Below are positions 19,941-30,588 of a DNA stretch of 64,000 nt, one piece after another (positions within the stretch are counted from its first letter, which is position 1; each line of letters begins with the position of its first letter). The DNA is from Diplonema japonicum (Eukaryota > Euglenozoa > Diplonemea > Diplonemida > Diplonemidae): contig OZ025651.1 of NCBI GenBank assembly GCA_964019335.1, forward strand, positions 682,001-746,000, in the 5' to 3' direction. The notes beneath the pieces are model-generated. The model was not told where the DNA came from and did not search any database. It was given only the letters and a program-made list of their open reading frames with translations. Both the position numbers and the translations under genes were made by a program.

Positions 19941-22811
19941 ATGGACTATGTTGGCCGGCCGCTCACCTGCAAGGTGGTTCCGTTGTTCGGTGAATGTGAC
20001 TGTTTTGCAACACTTCCAGAGCAGGCCGTGGAAGGGCTGAGAAACGAAATGCGGATACGCGGCCCGGGGGTGGTGGTGATCGAGATCGAACACGGGGACA
20101 AGGTAGACTACGTGAGCTGGGGACAGCAGGTGCAGGAGAGAACCGAGGGAGGGAACTGCGTGGGAATCCCATCGCTCATGATGAAGGAGCTCAACCTTGA
20201 AAAGGACACCATGGTGGGCATACGATACTTCATCAAGATACAACAAGCGAAGGAGGTGCATGTGATACCAGCAACAGTCGACGACTCAGAAGTCATAGAA
20301 CACAACCAGACAAGACTCGAAGACCTCATTCTAAGACAGCTGCGCGTAGCATATGAAGGGCAAGTCGTGCCTATATTTGTAAGGCAGGGTTTGCACGTAC
20401 GCATCAAGGTCACGAAGATCACCGCTCCACAGGTCTACCCCACAAAGGTACCTGTCGTCACATTGGGTGACGGGACGGAGCTGATTGTTGAAACCAAGAT
20501 GCGCGACAAGCCCGCAGCCTCCGATGCCAAAAACCCCCCTCAACCCGCCACCCTTCGTGTAGTGTCAACTACCCCCACCGACGGTATTCCAGTGCTACGC
20601 ATCACAAAAGAGACTTTGGAGAAGTTCCATTGGGTGGAAGGCTCATTGATGCCTTGCGTGCCTCACACAGGGATTGCCGCCGTTGCCTGGGGAGGCGCGA
20701 AAACCGACAAAAAGGTGTCAGCGTCTGGGGTCAGGCGACACACATTTAACATAATTGTGAAGCTTCATGAAAACGGGGATCTGGCAGTGAATGAAGCGTC
20801 TGTGAGCTGCAACATCCCCACAGGGTCGTTGGTCCTTGTCGACCCCTCTCTCGAATCGTCGGGGACGCACACAGAGCTTGCTGCTCGCACCACCGTTGCG
20901 AACGTAGCTGGCGACGTTTCCGTTGTGCAGACAGAAGCCTGGCAGGACCTGAAGCGCGCCCTTTCCTTCCAAACCCCGTCAAGCGGCGTGCACTCTGTGT
21001 ACAGCGATGCCCATGCCGCGCGTTCCCTCGGCGGTCTCGCACGGTCGACCTTGATCGTAGGCGGGTCGGGCAGCGGGAAGACAACAGTTCTCGAAGCGGT
21101 GAAAGAGCACGCTTCGATTTACACAGTGCACTTCGCGAAGGAGGACCCCGACACAGCGGACGACCAGAAACAGGAAAAGGCCGCAGAAACCGATAAAGTG
21201 TTGAAACGTTTGGAGAAATCCTTCTTAGAGGCGGCCGTCAACGCACCATCCCTGCTGCTCATCGACGACCTTGACCAGCTGGTCGGTGAAGCACCGGAAC
21301 AAGGCAGAGACCTCAACCTGGAGATGCTTGCCGACACCGTCTGCGAGCTAATGCTGAAGCACGACCAGTCTCCCGCTGTTTCGCACATGGCTGGCGTACT
21401 ACCTCGCGCTGCAAGCAGCGGTGTTACCGTCATCGCCACTGCAACGAACACTGACAAGGTGAACCCGAAGATCTCCCCCATGTTCTCATTCTCCGTGAAA
21501 CTGCCCCTCCCAAACGGCAGTGAACGTGAAGCAATCGCCAGGAAGACTCTTCAGACCGAGGGCTTCAAGCCACACAAGGGTGTGCTCTCCCACTTGGCAA
21601 GGGAGACCAACAACTACACCCCGCGGGATGTTGCAGGACTGTCCTCCAAAGCAGCGCATCAAGCGAGGATCTCGTCAACGGAGAAGACGGTGCTGTGGGA
21701 GCACTACGAGGCTGCCATGTCCGACTTCACACCCGCCTCGCTGTCGGGGATCAACATGTACAAGCCTAGCGACCTGTCGTGGGCTGACGTAGGGGGGCTG
21801 GACGATATTAAGAAGATCTTCAATGAAACGGTGATCCTCCCCACGAAGTATCCCGAGCTGTACGCCAACCTGCCTATTAAAATGCGGTCGGGTGTATTGT
21901 TGTACGGCCCCACGGGGTGCGGGAAGAGCCATGTGATTTCGTGTGCGGTGGCAGAGGCGGGGTTGAACTGTATTCAAGTGTCAGGCCCGGAGCTGTTAAA
22001 TAAGTACATCGGGCAGTCCGAGCAGAGGGTGAGGGAGGTGTTCGAACAGGCACAGGCAGCAGCACCGTGCATATTGTTCTTCGACGAATTCGACTCCATC
22101 GCACCTCAGAGAGGCCACGACAACACAGGGGTGACCGACAGAGTGGTCAACCAACTGCTGTGCCACCTAGACGGGGCTGAGGGACGATCTGGAGTTTATG
22201 TAGTGGCAGCAACGGCAAGACCGGATTTGATTGATAAGGCGCTCCTACGACCTGGTAGGCTGGATGTCTCTGCGTACTGCGGGATGCCTGGCCTGGCGGA
22301 GAGAGAAGCTGTTCTGTGTGCAGCAGGGAGGAAGTTGAAGATTGCGGACGGCGTGAGCATGGCCACACTTGCTGAACAGACGCAAGGGTACACATCGGCA
22401 GACCTTGCTGCGGTGTTGTCCACTGCGCGCTTGCAGTGCATTCAAGAGATCGTCGACACCTCCGCAGCACTTGCCAACATGAACGTGGACGACATTGTCA
22501 CAAAGGAGGCGAAGGAGTCCGCCAACGAGGCGTGGGTGTCCCTGCACGCTGCCCCAGCTGACCGCGATGGTCTTGACTCGTATATATCAGATCTCGGCCT
22601 CACATCGGCCACCGCCACCACGCTCCTCCCTGAGGCAAAACTGCCCATCATCACCGGGCCCATTCTTTCGTCTGCGCTTGGCACGACCAAGGCATCGATT
22701 TCAAAGCAAGACGTGGAGCGCAACACAAACCTTTACAAGAAGTTCCAAGCTTCCCGAAGCAGCTCGACGAGGGACGAGAAGCCCAAGGGGCAAAGGACCA
22801 CAATGGCGTGA
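19941..22811 (+). CDS. PEX1: Peroxisome biogenesis factor 1 (PEX1), AAA+ ATPase
   Basis: This is the type II AAA+ ATPase that, with PEX6, pulls ubiquitinated PEX5 receptor from the peroxisomal membrane. It has 956 residues and no intron. The N-terminal region (1-180) fits the PEX1 double-psi barrel domain. D1 has GGSGSGKT (about residue 371) and a Walker B LLLIDDLDQL. D2 starts with DVGGLDDIKK, then YGPTGCGKS (about 655), the segment SGPELLNKYIGQSEQRVREV, CILFFDEFDSIAPQRGHDNT and ATARPDLIDKALLRPGRLD. The RGHDNTGVTDRVVNQLL string is diagnostic of PEX1 within the family. The start at 19941 was chosen over an upstream in-frame ATG at 19590, because the sequence between lies inside the preceding gene and a poly-C run, while 19941 begins the conserved domain. 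Its presence implies peroxisomes or glycosomes. Confidence 0.93.
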   Translation: MDYVGRPLTCKVVPLFGECDCFATLPEQAVEGLRNEMRIRGPGVVVIEIEHGDKVDYVSWGQQVQERTEGGNCVGIPSLMMKELNLEKDTMVGIRYFIKIQQAKEVHVIPATVDDSEVIEHNQTRLEDLILRQLRVAYEGQVVPIFVRQGLHVRIKVTKITAPQVYPTKVPVVTLGDGTELIVETKMRDKPAASDAKNPPQPATLRVVSTTPTDGIPVLRITKETLEKFHWVEGSLMPCVPHTGIAAVAWGGAKTDKKVSASGVRRHTFNIIVKLHENGDLAVNEASVSCNIPTGSLVLVDPSLESSGTHTELAARTTVANVAGDVSVVQTEAWQDLKRALSFQTPSSGVHSVYSDAHAARSLGGLARSTLIVGGSGSGKTTVLEAVKEHASIYTVHFAKEDPDTADDQKQEKAAETDKVLKRLEKSFLEAAVNAPSLLLIDDLDQLVGEAPEQGRDLNLEMLADTVCELMLKHDQSPAVSHMAGVLPRAASSGVTVIATATNTDKVNPKISPMFSFSVKLPLPNGSEREAIARKTLQTEGFKPHKGVLSHLARETNNYTPRDVAGLSSKAAHQARISSTEKTVLWEHYEAAMSDFTPASLSGINMYKPSDLSWADVGGLDDIKKIFNETVILPTKYPELYANLPIKMRSGVLLYGPTGCGKSHVISCAVAEAGLNCIQVSGPELLNKYIGQSEQRVREVFEQAQAAAPCILFFDEFDSIAPQRGHDNTGVTDRVVNQLLCHLDGAEGRSGVYVVAATARPDLIDKALLRPGRLDVSAYCGMPGLAEREAVLCAAGRKLKIADGVSMATLAEQTQGYTSADLAAVLSTARLQCIQEIVDTSAALANMNVDDIVTKEAKESANEAWVSLHAAPADRDGLDSYISDLGLTSATATTLLPEAKLPIITGPILSSALGTTKASISKQDVERNTNLYKKFQASRSSSTRDEKPKGQRTTMA

Positions 22812-22912
22812 GTTTATTATTTTTTTTTCTTTCCTCAATCCCCCCCCCCCCCCCCCCCCCGATTTTATTACCCCTCTTTCTCAACCATATCAGGAAGGGG
22901 GGGGGGGGGGAA

Positions 22913-25006
22913 ATGCCGTTCCTCAAAGAAGCAGAAGGAAGCAGCGGTGGGTGGGGCGACAGGATGGTTCTCATCAATCAGCTGCACAAGGAGCACGCCA
23001 TTTCAGACGGCAACGTGGAAGAGCTTTGCTTCGATGATCCCGACCAGGTGATGAAGTACAAGAGAAAACAAGCGGTGCTCAGCTTCCAAGGCGCCAAGAA
23101 AGATGGAAGAGACAAGTTCGACCAGGTCTTCAAGGCCCTGGAACTGAAGGAGGTATCCAAGGTACTGCTCCCTATGAATGGGAAGGAGGAAAAAAAAGAC
23201 CACACGGAAACCGCTGAGAAACCACCTCTGAAACCGACAAAGCATCAGTACAATACAAGAAAGCAAACGAAGATGGCAAAGGACACATCGAAGCCCATAG
23301 AGATAATTATACCGTTGGCACACGACCGGGTTAAAAGCTCTGCTGTCCACACCGACAAGGCACTTCAAGTAGAGTACGCAGCTCGATATTTAGAAAAATT
23401 AGGGGTCAGCCCATCGCCTGTAAATCTACAACTGATCACCAAACACGTCCCGTTATCAGCGTGCAAGATCCAACAGATCTTCCACCCGGGGCTGTCAAAT
23501 CACGACAAGAAGAATTATATAGTGATCAGGCCGAATCAGAAGCATGCCAAAGTAAACATCTCTTCATTATACGACCCTACAACCATCCCCTTTGAGGAGC
23601 TGCCCAAGGATCTTCTCGACAAGGATGACACCAGCAAGGACGGGAAGACGGGAAAGGACAAAAAGGAATCTCAGCTTAGAAGCTTCGAAGAATACAGAGA
23701 AAGCTACTTGTTCCCTTACAACCTGCGAGGGAGACACTCTACAGCCTGCATGAAGGATATCCCCCACAACACGATGCTCCCAGCCACGGGTAGTATAAAC
23801 AGCAACACTATAGAAAACAGAGCACTGTCTTCAACAGTACTTTCAACCACTGTTCCCGGAAAGCCCTACGCTCATCCTGTTGTTGCTGATGATCAACGTG
23901 TGGCCATTACGGAACAGCAATTAAAGCTTCAAGACAGCCTGGTCGGATTGATCAAACGGCGTGCGGAGTTATCTGAAGACGAATTGAACAAACTTCGAGA
24001 AGAGGTTGAATTGAAAGCTGCCGAGGGTGAATTATCTGCATTGGAATACCACCCGGATCTGGACAACGATAGCCCAGCACGTGATCTTCAAACGAAAAAC
24101 ACACCTGTGAAGGATATCAGCACACCTGTCATGACAAAGGAAAGAGAAAGAGGTTTGGACAAGGAACTGGCCAACCCTCCATCTGCATCAACAGGGCACA
24201 TCAGAAACCTACTACAATCATTTGTGGAGGACTTTCCGTTTAAAACACACTGGGGCAACGAGGGGATGAAGGAGAGGTTGATGCACAATTTAGAAGGGCC
24301 CGTCGTTGTCAGCTTTGTCCAGAAATTCATCAGTTTTCTGTATTGGTCTTTTCTGGCCCCGCATGTCGAAGCTGTCGCCATGAAGAGGGAAGCGCAGAAC
24401 TATGACGAAAATTTCGTAGAAGTGTACCAAGACATGTTGGAGATCACCGTTCTGAAAAGGAACAAGCAACATTTTTCGGTTGACCTTCCGGTCACCATCC
24501 TCGCTTTGCGGGTTGTGACGGAGACCATCTTCAAGATTGCGTACCCATTGTGGTCCACGCTCTCTCGTGGGGAACAGCTCCTGTATGAGGTCAACTTGCT
24601 CATCACACAGCTGCTTGACCCAATGAATTATTTTAGCCATATTTCTGCGATTGAGAGTAGCCCGCAAGCGCTCAAAACTCTTCATAAAAAGAAGGTTCCG
24701 CCTCGTATGGGGCTTTCCTTCACGTCACCCATGACCCGTTTTATCATAGGGGATGCGCGGTCGAGGGAGGCGAAGGCGTTGCTCTCCAGCACGCGGAAGA
24801 CCGCGCAGCGTGAATCTGCAATCTTCTCGCAGCTGACGCCCACCGTGCGGGCTAGGCTTTTGTCTATTTTGTCGGGGTACAGGCTGGAACACGGCCCTGG
24901 TGGGCCTGGGGGCAGTAAAAAGCACCGACAGAAACCGCCGCTTTCTCCCATGACACCCCCACCCACTTCCGCTTCGCGGTCCACACGACCAATGCTCAAA
25001 GAATGA
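22913..25006 (+). CDS. Uncharacterised protein, conserved-looking helical C-terminal domain
   Basis: This has 697 residues from the ATG at 22913, just after a 14-base G run. The frame is open upstream to 22808, but that extension would encode a Pro/Gly homopolymer and overlap the PEX1 stop. The N-terminal two-thirds is charged and low in hydrophobic residues, with a coiled-coil-like stretch (LVGLIKRRAELSEDELNKLR, about 343). Residues of about 425-600 look globular and helical, including VSFVQKFISFLYWSFLAPH and TETIFKIAYPLWSTLSRGEQ. The tail is Pro/Ser/Arg-rich. No transmembrane segment or catalytic motif was recognised. I cannot name a family; a cytoskeletal or ciliary role is possible but unsupported. 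Confidence 0.75.
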   Translation: MPFLKEAEGSSGGWGDRMVLINQLHKEHAISDGNVEELCFDDPDQVMKYKRKQAVLSFQGAKKDGRDKFDQVFKALELKEVSKVLLPMNGKEEKKDHTETAEKPPLKPTKHQYNTRKQTKMAKDTSKPIEIIIPLAHDRVKSSAVHTDKALQVEYAARYLEKLGVSPSPVNLQLITKHVPLSACKIQQIFHPGLSNHDKKNYIVIRPNQKHAKVNISSLYDPTTIPFEELPKDLLDKDDTSKDGKTGKDKKESQLRSFEEYRESYLFPYNLRGRHSTACMKDIPHNTMLPATGSINSNTIENRALSSTVLSTTVPGKPYAHPVVADDQRVAITEQQLKLQDSLVGLIKRRAELSEDELNKLREEVELKAAEGELSALEYHPDLDNDSPARDLQTKNTPVKDISTPVMTKERERGLDKELANPPSASTGHIRNLLQSFVEDFPFKTHWGNEGMKERLMHNLEGPVVVSFVQKFISFLYWSFLAPHVEAVAMKREAQNYDENFVEVYQDMLEITVLKRNKQHFSVDLPVTILALRVVTETIFKIAYPLWSTLSRGEQLLYEVNLLITQLLDPMNYFSHISAIESSPQALKTLHKKKVPPRMGLSFTSPMTRFIIGDARSREAKALLSSTRKTAQRESAIFSQLTPTVRARLLSILSGYRLEHGPGGPGGSKKHRQKPPLSPMTPPPTSASRSTRPMLKE

Positions 25007-25386
25007 GAGGGGGAGAAAAAAGTTCCGTTATTTTTCCGAGCAAAAAAAAAAAAAAAGAAGAAGAAGAAGAATTTTTGCAACTAATTTTCTTTTGTGCTTC
25101 TCGAGCAGTTTGTCTTGTCGTGCATACCTCTTCTTCTTTTTTTTTTCCCTCTTTTTTTTTTTTTCTTTCCAGAAAAAGAAAAAAAAGAAAAGAAAAGGGG
25201 AAACAATGCTAATTTTTAAAAAAGAAGGGGAAAAAAAAAAAAAAAGACACCATTCCTTTTACAGGCGTCCTGCCACATACCGCAGGTACCCTTAAATGTC
25301 TCTTTTTTTTTTTTTTTTTATTCTCTTCTCCCCCTCCTGTAAAAGAAAATACAAAAAAAAAAATAAGGGAAAGAAGAAAAGAGAAA
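25007..25386. other. Low-complexity spacer
   Basis: The spacer consists of A and T runs with short GA-rich and CT-rich patches. No reading frame has protein-like composition. It contains TTTTACAGGCGTCC near 25257-25270, a possible splice-acceptor-like site upstream of the DUF4197 gene. Confidence 0.65.
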
Positions 25387-26208
25387 ATGTTTGGCATTCG
25401 GAAGAAGCTGATGTCAAAGGCGGAGGAGGCCTTGGGGGTGGACCTAGACGGCGACGGCCAATGCGGGGGCGTGGAAGGCATGAGCAGGGACGAGATGATA
25501 CAAACCGCCTTCACCGATGCTCTGGCGGAAGGCGTGGAGAGCGCAGTGGTGACAGCCATGAGGGCTGGTGGCTTCAGCGGCAACAGCAGGGTACGAATCC
25601 CGTGGCCCGAAGAACTGGGGGGCTCGATCGAGCAGGCTGTGCAGAGGTTTCTCCCCGACTACTACGACCGGTTTGTGGCCACACTCAACGAAGCCGCTGA
25701 GAAGGCTTCAGAGACCGCAAGAGAGGTACTACTTGCTGCCATCAGAGGGCTTGACTTATCTACGGCCGTGGACCTTATTAGGTACAAAAAAAAAGAAAAA
25801 AAAGGAAAAATAAATAAATGGCAGGTCGCCAAACCCCCAAGCCTGCACTGATTACTTCAGAAGCACCTCTTGGGCACCCCTTTACGACGGGATGCGTGGT
25901 ATTGTGGAAGAGGCTCTTCACGCCTGCAACGTGACTGCACTGTGGGACGATGTATGATGAGAAGAAGAAAAAAAAATCTTTTTTATGATTAGGTGATGGA
26001 TGCGTACGCACGTCTTCCTAGCGCAGTGAAGTCCATGGCGGGGCTGCCTGAGACGCTTTGCACTGACATTGGTGACTATTCCACCAACAAAGCTGTTCAT
26101 GGGCTGCTCGTGTACGTGGGTGACAAGGAGGTGGGTATTAGAGAAAACCCCATGGGAGCTGTGTCCAGCTTTGTGCAGCAGGTGTTCAACCCTGACTTTT
26201 TTGCATAG
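25387..26208 (+). CDS. DUF4197 family protein
   Basis: This has 245 residues after splicing. Exons are 25387-25781, 25825-25951 and 25993-26208 (introns 43 and 41 bp). The assembled protein carries hallmarks of the DUF4197 family: ACTDYFRSTSWAPLYDGMR, an alpha-helical middle (GIVEEALHACNVTALWDD), DIGDYSTNKAVHGLLVYVGD, then the C-terminal EVGIRENPMGAVSSFVQQVF. None of this is contiguous without removing both introns. The family is best known from bacteria, where it is uncharacterised and usually exported. Here the N-terminus (MFGIRKKLMSK) has no signal peptide but contains LDGDGQCGG, a partial EF-hand-like loop. A bacterial origin by transfer is possible, but the gene has typical host introns, so any transfer is old. 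The biochemical function is unknown. Confidence 0.8.
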
Positions 26209-26227
26209 ATGGAGAGGGGGGAACGGT

Positions 26228-26306
<79 letters not shown>

Positions 26307-26959
26307 CGGCCTCCCCCTGTACGAGCTGCTTTTAGTAGTAGTTGAAAAAAAATCTTTTTGAGAGAGAGAGAGGAATAAGTGTAAGTTTTCTTTCTTTTTT
26401 CTCTACACACGGACGTATATTTTCTTCTTTTTTTTTTGTTTTTTTCCCCAACAGTGAGCCCCCCCCTTATGCACACTTGAACTTCAACTTTACAGGGCTC
26501 TTCTCTCTTTTTATTTTGTTGTGTTTGTAAAGAGAAAAAAAAAAAGAAGAAAAGTGGGGAATAGAAAAAAAAGGAAAAAAAAAGAAGGGAACAAAAAAAT
26601 CCCCCCAAAAAAAAGTACCTATTCTGTTACACGTTCTTCCAACAGTTTTTTTACAGGTGGGGAAGTTGGGTTAGCTGCAATGGGATTAAAAAAACAATAA
26701 TATGCTGAATTTAGAAAACTTCTTAGAAGAGCTGGGCGTCACTGTCGGAGGAGAACGCAAAAGAGGAAATGGAGAGACTGAAAGGCGTCGATCGCGGGTT
26801 GCAAAGAGAGGTTTACACCTTTGAATATTTCTTCAGGAACTTCTCCCTCCCCCCCTCCCCCGTAATTTCTCTTCTTAAAGACAGCAACAGTACACGTGGA
26901 TCAAAAAAAAAAAAAGAAAAAAAAAAAGAAAAAACCAGCCGATCTATCCGGCAAATTTT
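26209..26959. repeat. Spacer with a 78-base poly-T tract
   Basis: A run of 78 consecutive T residues covers 26229-26306. The rest is A/T-rich. A short frame, 26703-26825 (40 codons, starting MLNLENFLEELG), could be an upstream ORF or a first exon of the next gene, but I found no splice pair that joins it in frame. Confidence 0.75.
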
Positions 26960-29125
26960 ATGGCAATTGCGGCTGCCCACGTGACGAAAAAAACAGACAC
27001 AACAACGCATTATTTCGCAACAGAACTGGAGAACAGGCAGCAAATGGAAGTCGCGGAACCCAATCCCAGAACGGAAGACGAGACCCACGGCTCTGATGTA
27101 GAAGACACAATGGAAGAGTCCCCCGCCTCGCCCACAAAAAAAGAAGAAGACACCCCCGAAACGTCAGGCAGCGAGTCAGAACACGATGACAAGGAAAAAA
27201 TCCCGGATTTCAAAAAAGGTGACAAAGTCAAGACCCCTAATGGCGTCGGTACAGTCACAGGCACGCATCGAGGCAGGGTGGGGGTCATGATGGACGATAT
27301 CATAACTGGATACCCTTCGCAAAACATCAGCATGGCAAGCGGCGAAGACGGTTTAGAGGAGAGCCCACGGGTGCAGACAGTTTCAGAAGCAAAAGCTCCT
27401 CCAACACCCCCTGCAAACCCTACACCTACTCCCGAACCCCCTGAACCCGCTCCAGCTGATGAAATCGACGATAGGTACGCGAAACTGCTCAAAGTGAACA
27501 CCGATTTAGAGAAGCAGCTTGTTTCGTTGAAAAAAGCATTGTCTTCGATAAAATCTGCGTCCCCTCAGCGGAGGATCGACCCCAGCGCCACACACACGCA
27601 GCTTACCTTACGCACTGAAGGGCTTGATAGACAAACCCTAATGTACAAAAAGGAAAACGAATTCCTAGCCGCGAAACTGTCCGCTCAAGCAGCGGGACCC
27701 TCTCACCCGGTGCTCCGAACCATGTTAAACGAAAAGGCAGACGAGCTCAAGGAACTGAAGGCGGAAAACAGGCGTCTGGCGTACCAGCTAAAAACGATGG
27801 AGCAGAAGCTCTCCAGCAAAGACAAGTTGGAAGAGGTTTACGAAAAGCGCAGATCAGATTGCAGAGCGGAGATGGATCTGCACAAGATTAAGGTCAAAAA
27901 GATGATCGAGTCCCGCACGAGAGAGCAGGAGACACTGAACTCAACCTCTAAAATCCTCGAGGAGCTACAAGAACAAGTCACACGAGAGCACATACAACCT
28001 ATCGACACAAAGGTGATAAAAGAAACAGAGCTGAAGCTTGAAGACAAGACAAAGCGGATCGGGGTGGTGAACTACCAGACAGCCGTGTTGAAGAAGTCAC
28101 ACAACGCTGAAAAGATGAAGCTGCAAAGGAACATCAAGAATGACGCGAACAAGCTGGCGGCGCTGAAGCGCGAGCTGGAGAAGCTGGAGACCAATCTGCA
28201 GGCGAAGCAGGAGATGCTCACCACCAACCTCCGCATTAACCACGAAGCGAAGCAAGGCACGCTGAGACACACCCACACATCGGGGAACAAACTGCAACCG
28301 CTTCCCGTCATCCCCCATAACAACGGGTCAACCGTGTCTCTGATGAGCAAGCCAACATCCTCGCCCAGTTCGACACCCAACACTTCACACACGCCTCTTT
28401 CGTCTTCTTCGGGTTCAGTGTCGTCACGTGCTGAAGAGCTTCAGGTACTGGGGGGAAAAAAAGAGAAAAAAAAAACACACACACAGCCCTGTCCTCCTAC
28501 GCCCAAAACTCCCAAGACCCCCCTTGGAGCGCCACCTCCAAGCACCGCTCGCAAGCACAATGCTTCTAAACAGCCCGCATCCACGGAGAGCAAGCCCGAC
28601 AGTGAGCCACTCTCGCGCACAAGCAGCTCAGACATAGGGGAGAGACCCAACACGGCTTCTACCGTTGACGATACGAACAAACCCGTTGAAAGGGTTGTAC
28701 AGGAGGAAGCTGAAGAGAAGCCCGTTGAAGAGGATGCAGGGAAGGAAGCTGAAGAGAAGCCTGTTGAAGAGATTGCGGAGAAGGAAACTGAGGAGAAACC
28801 CGTTGAAAAGGATGCAGAGAAGGAAGCTGAAGAGAAGCCTGTTGAGGGAGTTGCGGAGAAGGAAGCTGAAGAGAAGCCCATCGAAGAGGATGACAAAGCC
28901 TCGGAGTCCGCATCTGAGTCGTACGACGAAGAGAAAGCCCGCAAAGTGGAAAAAGAAAACGAAAAAAAAGAAGAGGACGAGCGGGCAGCCTCCGAAGATG
29001 AGGGAGTGTCGAAGGAAGAAGAAACAGAAAAAGAAACGTCTGAGGAAGACAAGAAAGAAGAAGAGAAGACGGGTGAAGAGGAAACTGAAGGTGATGGTGT
29101 CAGTGGTGACACAAAACAAGAATGA
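26960..29125 (+). CDS. Coiled-coil protein with SH3-like domain and acidic tandem repeats
   Basis: This has 707 residues if the 42-bp segment 28445-28486 is an intron, or 721 if it is retained (it is in frame and has no stop). It begins GTACTGG and ends ACACAG, like the other introns here. The N-terminus is acidic. Residues of about 90-120 (KKGDKVKTPNGVGTVTGTHR) resemble a KOW or CAP-Gly-like SH3 barrel. Residues of about 170-430 form a long coiled coil (for example ELKELKAENRRLAYQLKTME). A Ser/Pro-rich linker follows. The C-terminus has about five degenerate copies of a 13-residue unit like AEKEAEEKPVEED (about 28696-28890), then Glu/Lys-rich sequence. A microtubule or basal-body role is a guess from the layout. 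The first in-frame ATG is 26960; an upstream exon is possible. Confidence 0.75.
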   Translation: MAIAAAHVTKKTDTTTHYFATELENRQQMEVAEPNPRTEDETHGSDVEDTMEESPASPTKKEEDTPETSGSESEHDDKEKIPDFKKGDKVKTPNGVGTVTGTHRGRVGVMMDDIITGYPSQNISMASGEDGLEESPRVQTVSEAKAPPTPPANPTPTPEPPEPAPADEIDDRYAKLLKVNTDLEKQLVSLKKALSSIKSASPQRRIDPSATHTQLTLRTEGLDRQTLMYKKENEFLAAKLSAQAAGPSHPVLRTMLNEKADELKELKAENRRLAYQLKTMEQKLSSKDKLEEVYEKRRSDCRAEMDLHKIKVKKMIESRTREQETLNSTSKILEELQEQVTREHIQPIDTKVIKETELKLEDKTKRIGVVNYQTAVLKKSHNAEKMKLQRNIKNDANKLAALKRELEKLETNLQAKQEMLTTNLRINHEAKQGTLRHTHTSGNKLQPLPVIPHNNGSTVSLMSKPTSSPSSTPNTSHTPLSSSSGSVSSRAEELQVLGGKKEKKKTHTQPCPPTPKTPKTPLGAPPPSTARKHNASKQPASTESKPDSEPLSRTSSSDIGERPNTASTVDDTNKPVERVVQEEAEEKPVEEDAGKEAEEKPVEEIAEKETEEKPVEKDAEKEAEEKPVEGVAEKEAEEKPIEEDDKASESASESYDEEKARKVEKENEKKEEDERAASEDEGVSKEEETEKETSEEDKKEEEKTGEEETEGDGVSGDTKQE
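28696..28890 (+). repeat. Tandem 39-bp coding repeat (Glu/Lys/Pro units)
   Basis: About five imperfect copies encode A-E-K-E-A/T-E-E-K-P-V/I-E plus two variable residues. Third-position and a few amino-acid differences show that the copies have diverged. The array is inside the coiled-coil gene, and its reverse complement gives long spurious antisense frames. Confidence 0.8.
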
Positions 29126-30025
<900 letters not shown>

Positions 30026-30454
30026 AATGGATCGAAAAAAAAGAGGAAGGGAAAAAAAAAAGAAAAGGGTGGGAAGGGGGGGGGGGGGGAATGCCTCGAT
30101 CGTGTCAGTGATGGACGGAAGACGGCTTTTCTTTTTTTTTTGTTAACCCATAAAGGACCGCTATTTTTCGTCTAAAAAGTCGATTTTGAACTTTTCGTTC
30201 AAATACCAAAATAAAATGGCGAGGGTGGAGTTAGAGGGTGCCCACCCCATGATAGCCTTTTAGAGCCGCAGGAGTGAAAAACTTACAGGCAATATAGCGT
30301 TCAGTATAAAAAAAAAGTCGCGCAATAAGGCCCCTCTTTAAAGAGTGGGCATGCAGAGCACTAAAAATGCCTTAGCAGAATTTTAAATTTTTTTTTTTAG
30401 CTGAATATTCAGCTCCGGTCCTTTATGGGTTAAGTCATTTTCACTTTTTTTCTT

Positions 30455-30489
<35 letters not shown>

Positions 30490-30588
30490 GCGGTGTCACA
30501 ACACGGAAAAAAATTTTTCTTTTTTTTTTTGTTCGTTGCTCTAACTCCATAAAAGGGCGGGGGGGGAAACCAAAAAAAAAGAAAAAAA
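30026..30588. other. Spacer holding a piggyBac-like MITE
   Basis: A-rich and G-run sequence follows the S27a stop. Then comes the inverted-repeat element at 30147-30429, a T run near 30457-30485, and A-rich leader sequence before the CLU start codon. No other gene was seen. Confidence 0.7.
30147..30429. mobile_element. Non-autonomous piggyBac-like element (MITE)
   Basis: The element is 283 bp. It begins CCCATAAAGGACCG (30147-30160) and ends with the exact reverse complement CGGTCCTTTATGGG (30416-30429). It is flanked on both sides by TTAA (30143-30146 and 30430-30433). A TTAA target duplication with ends starting CCC is the signature of the piggyBac superfamily. There is no transposase inside, so mobility would need an enzyme encoded elsewhere. 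The interior is unique A/T-rich sequence. The perfect ends and target duplication suggest a fairly recent insertion. Confidence 0.82.
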
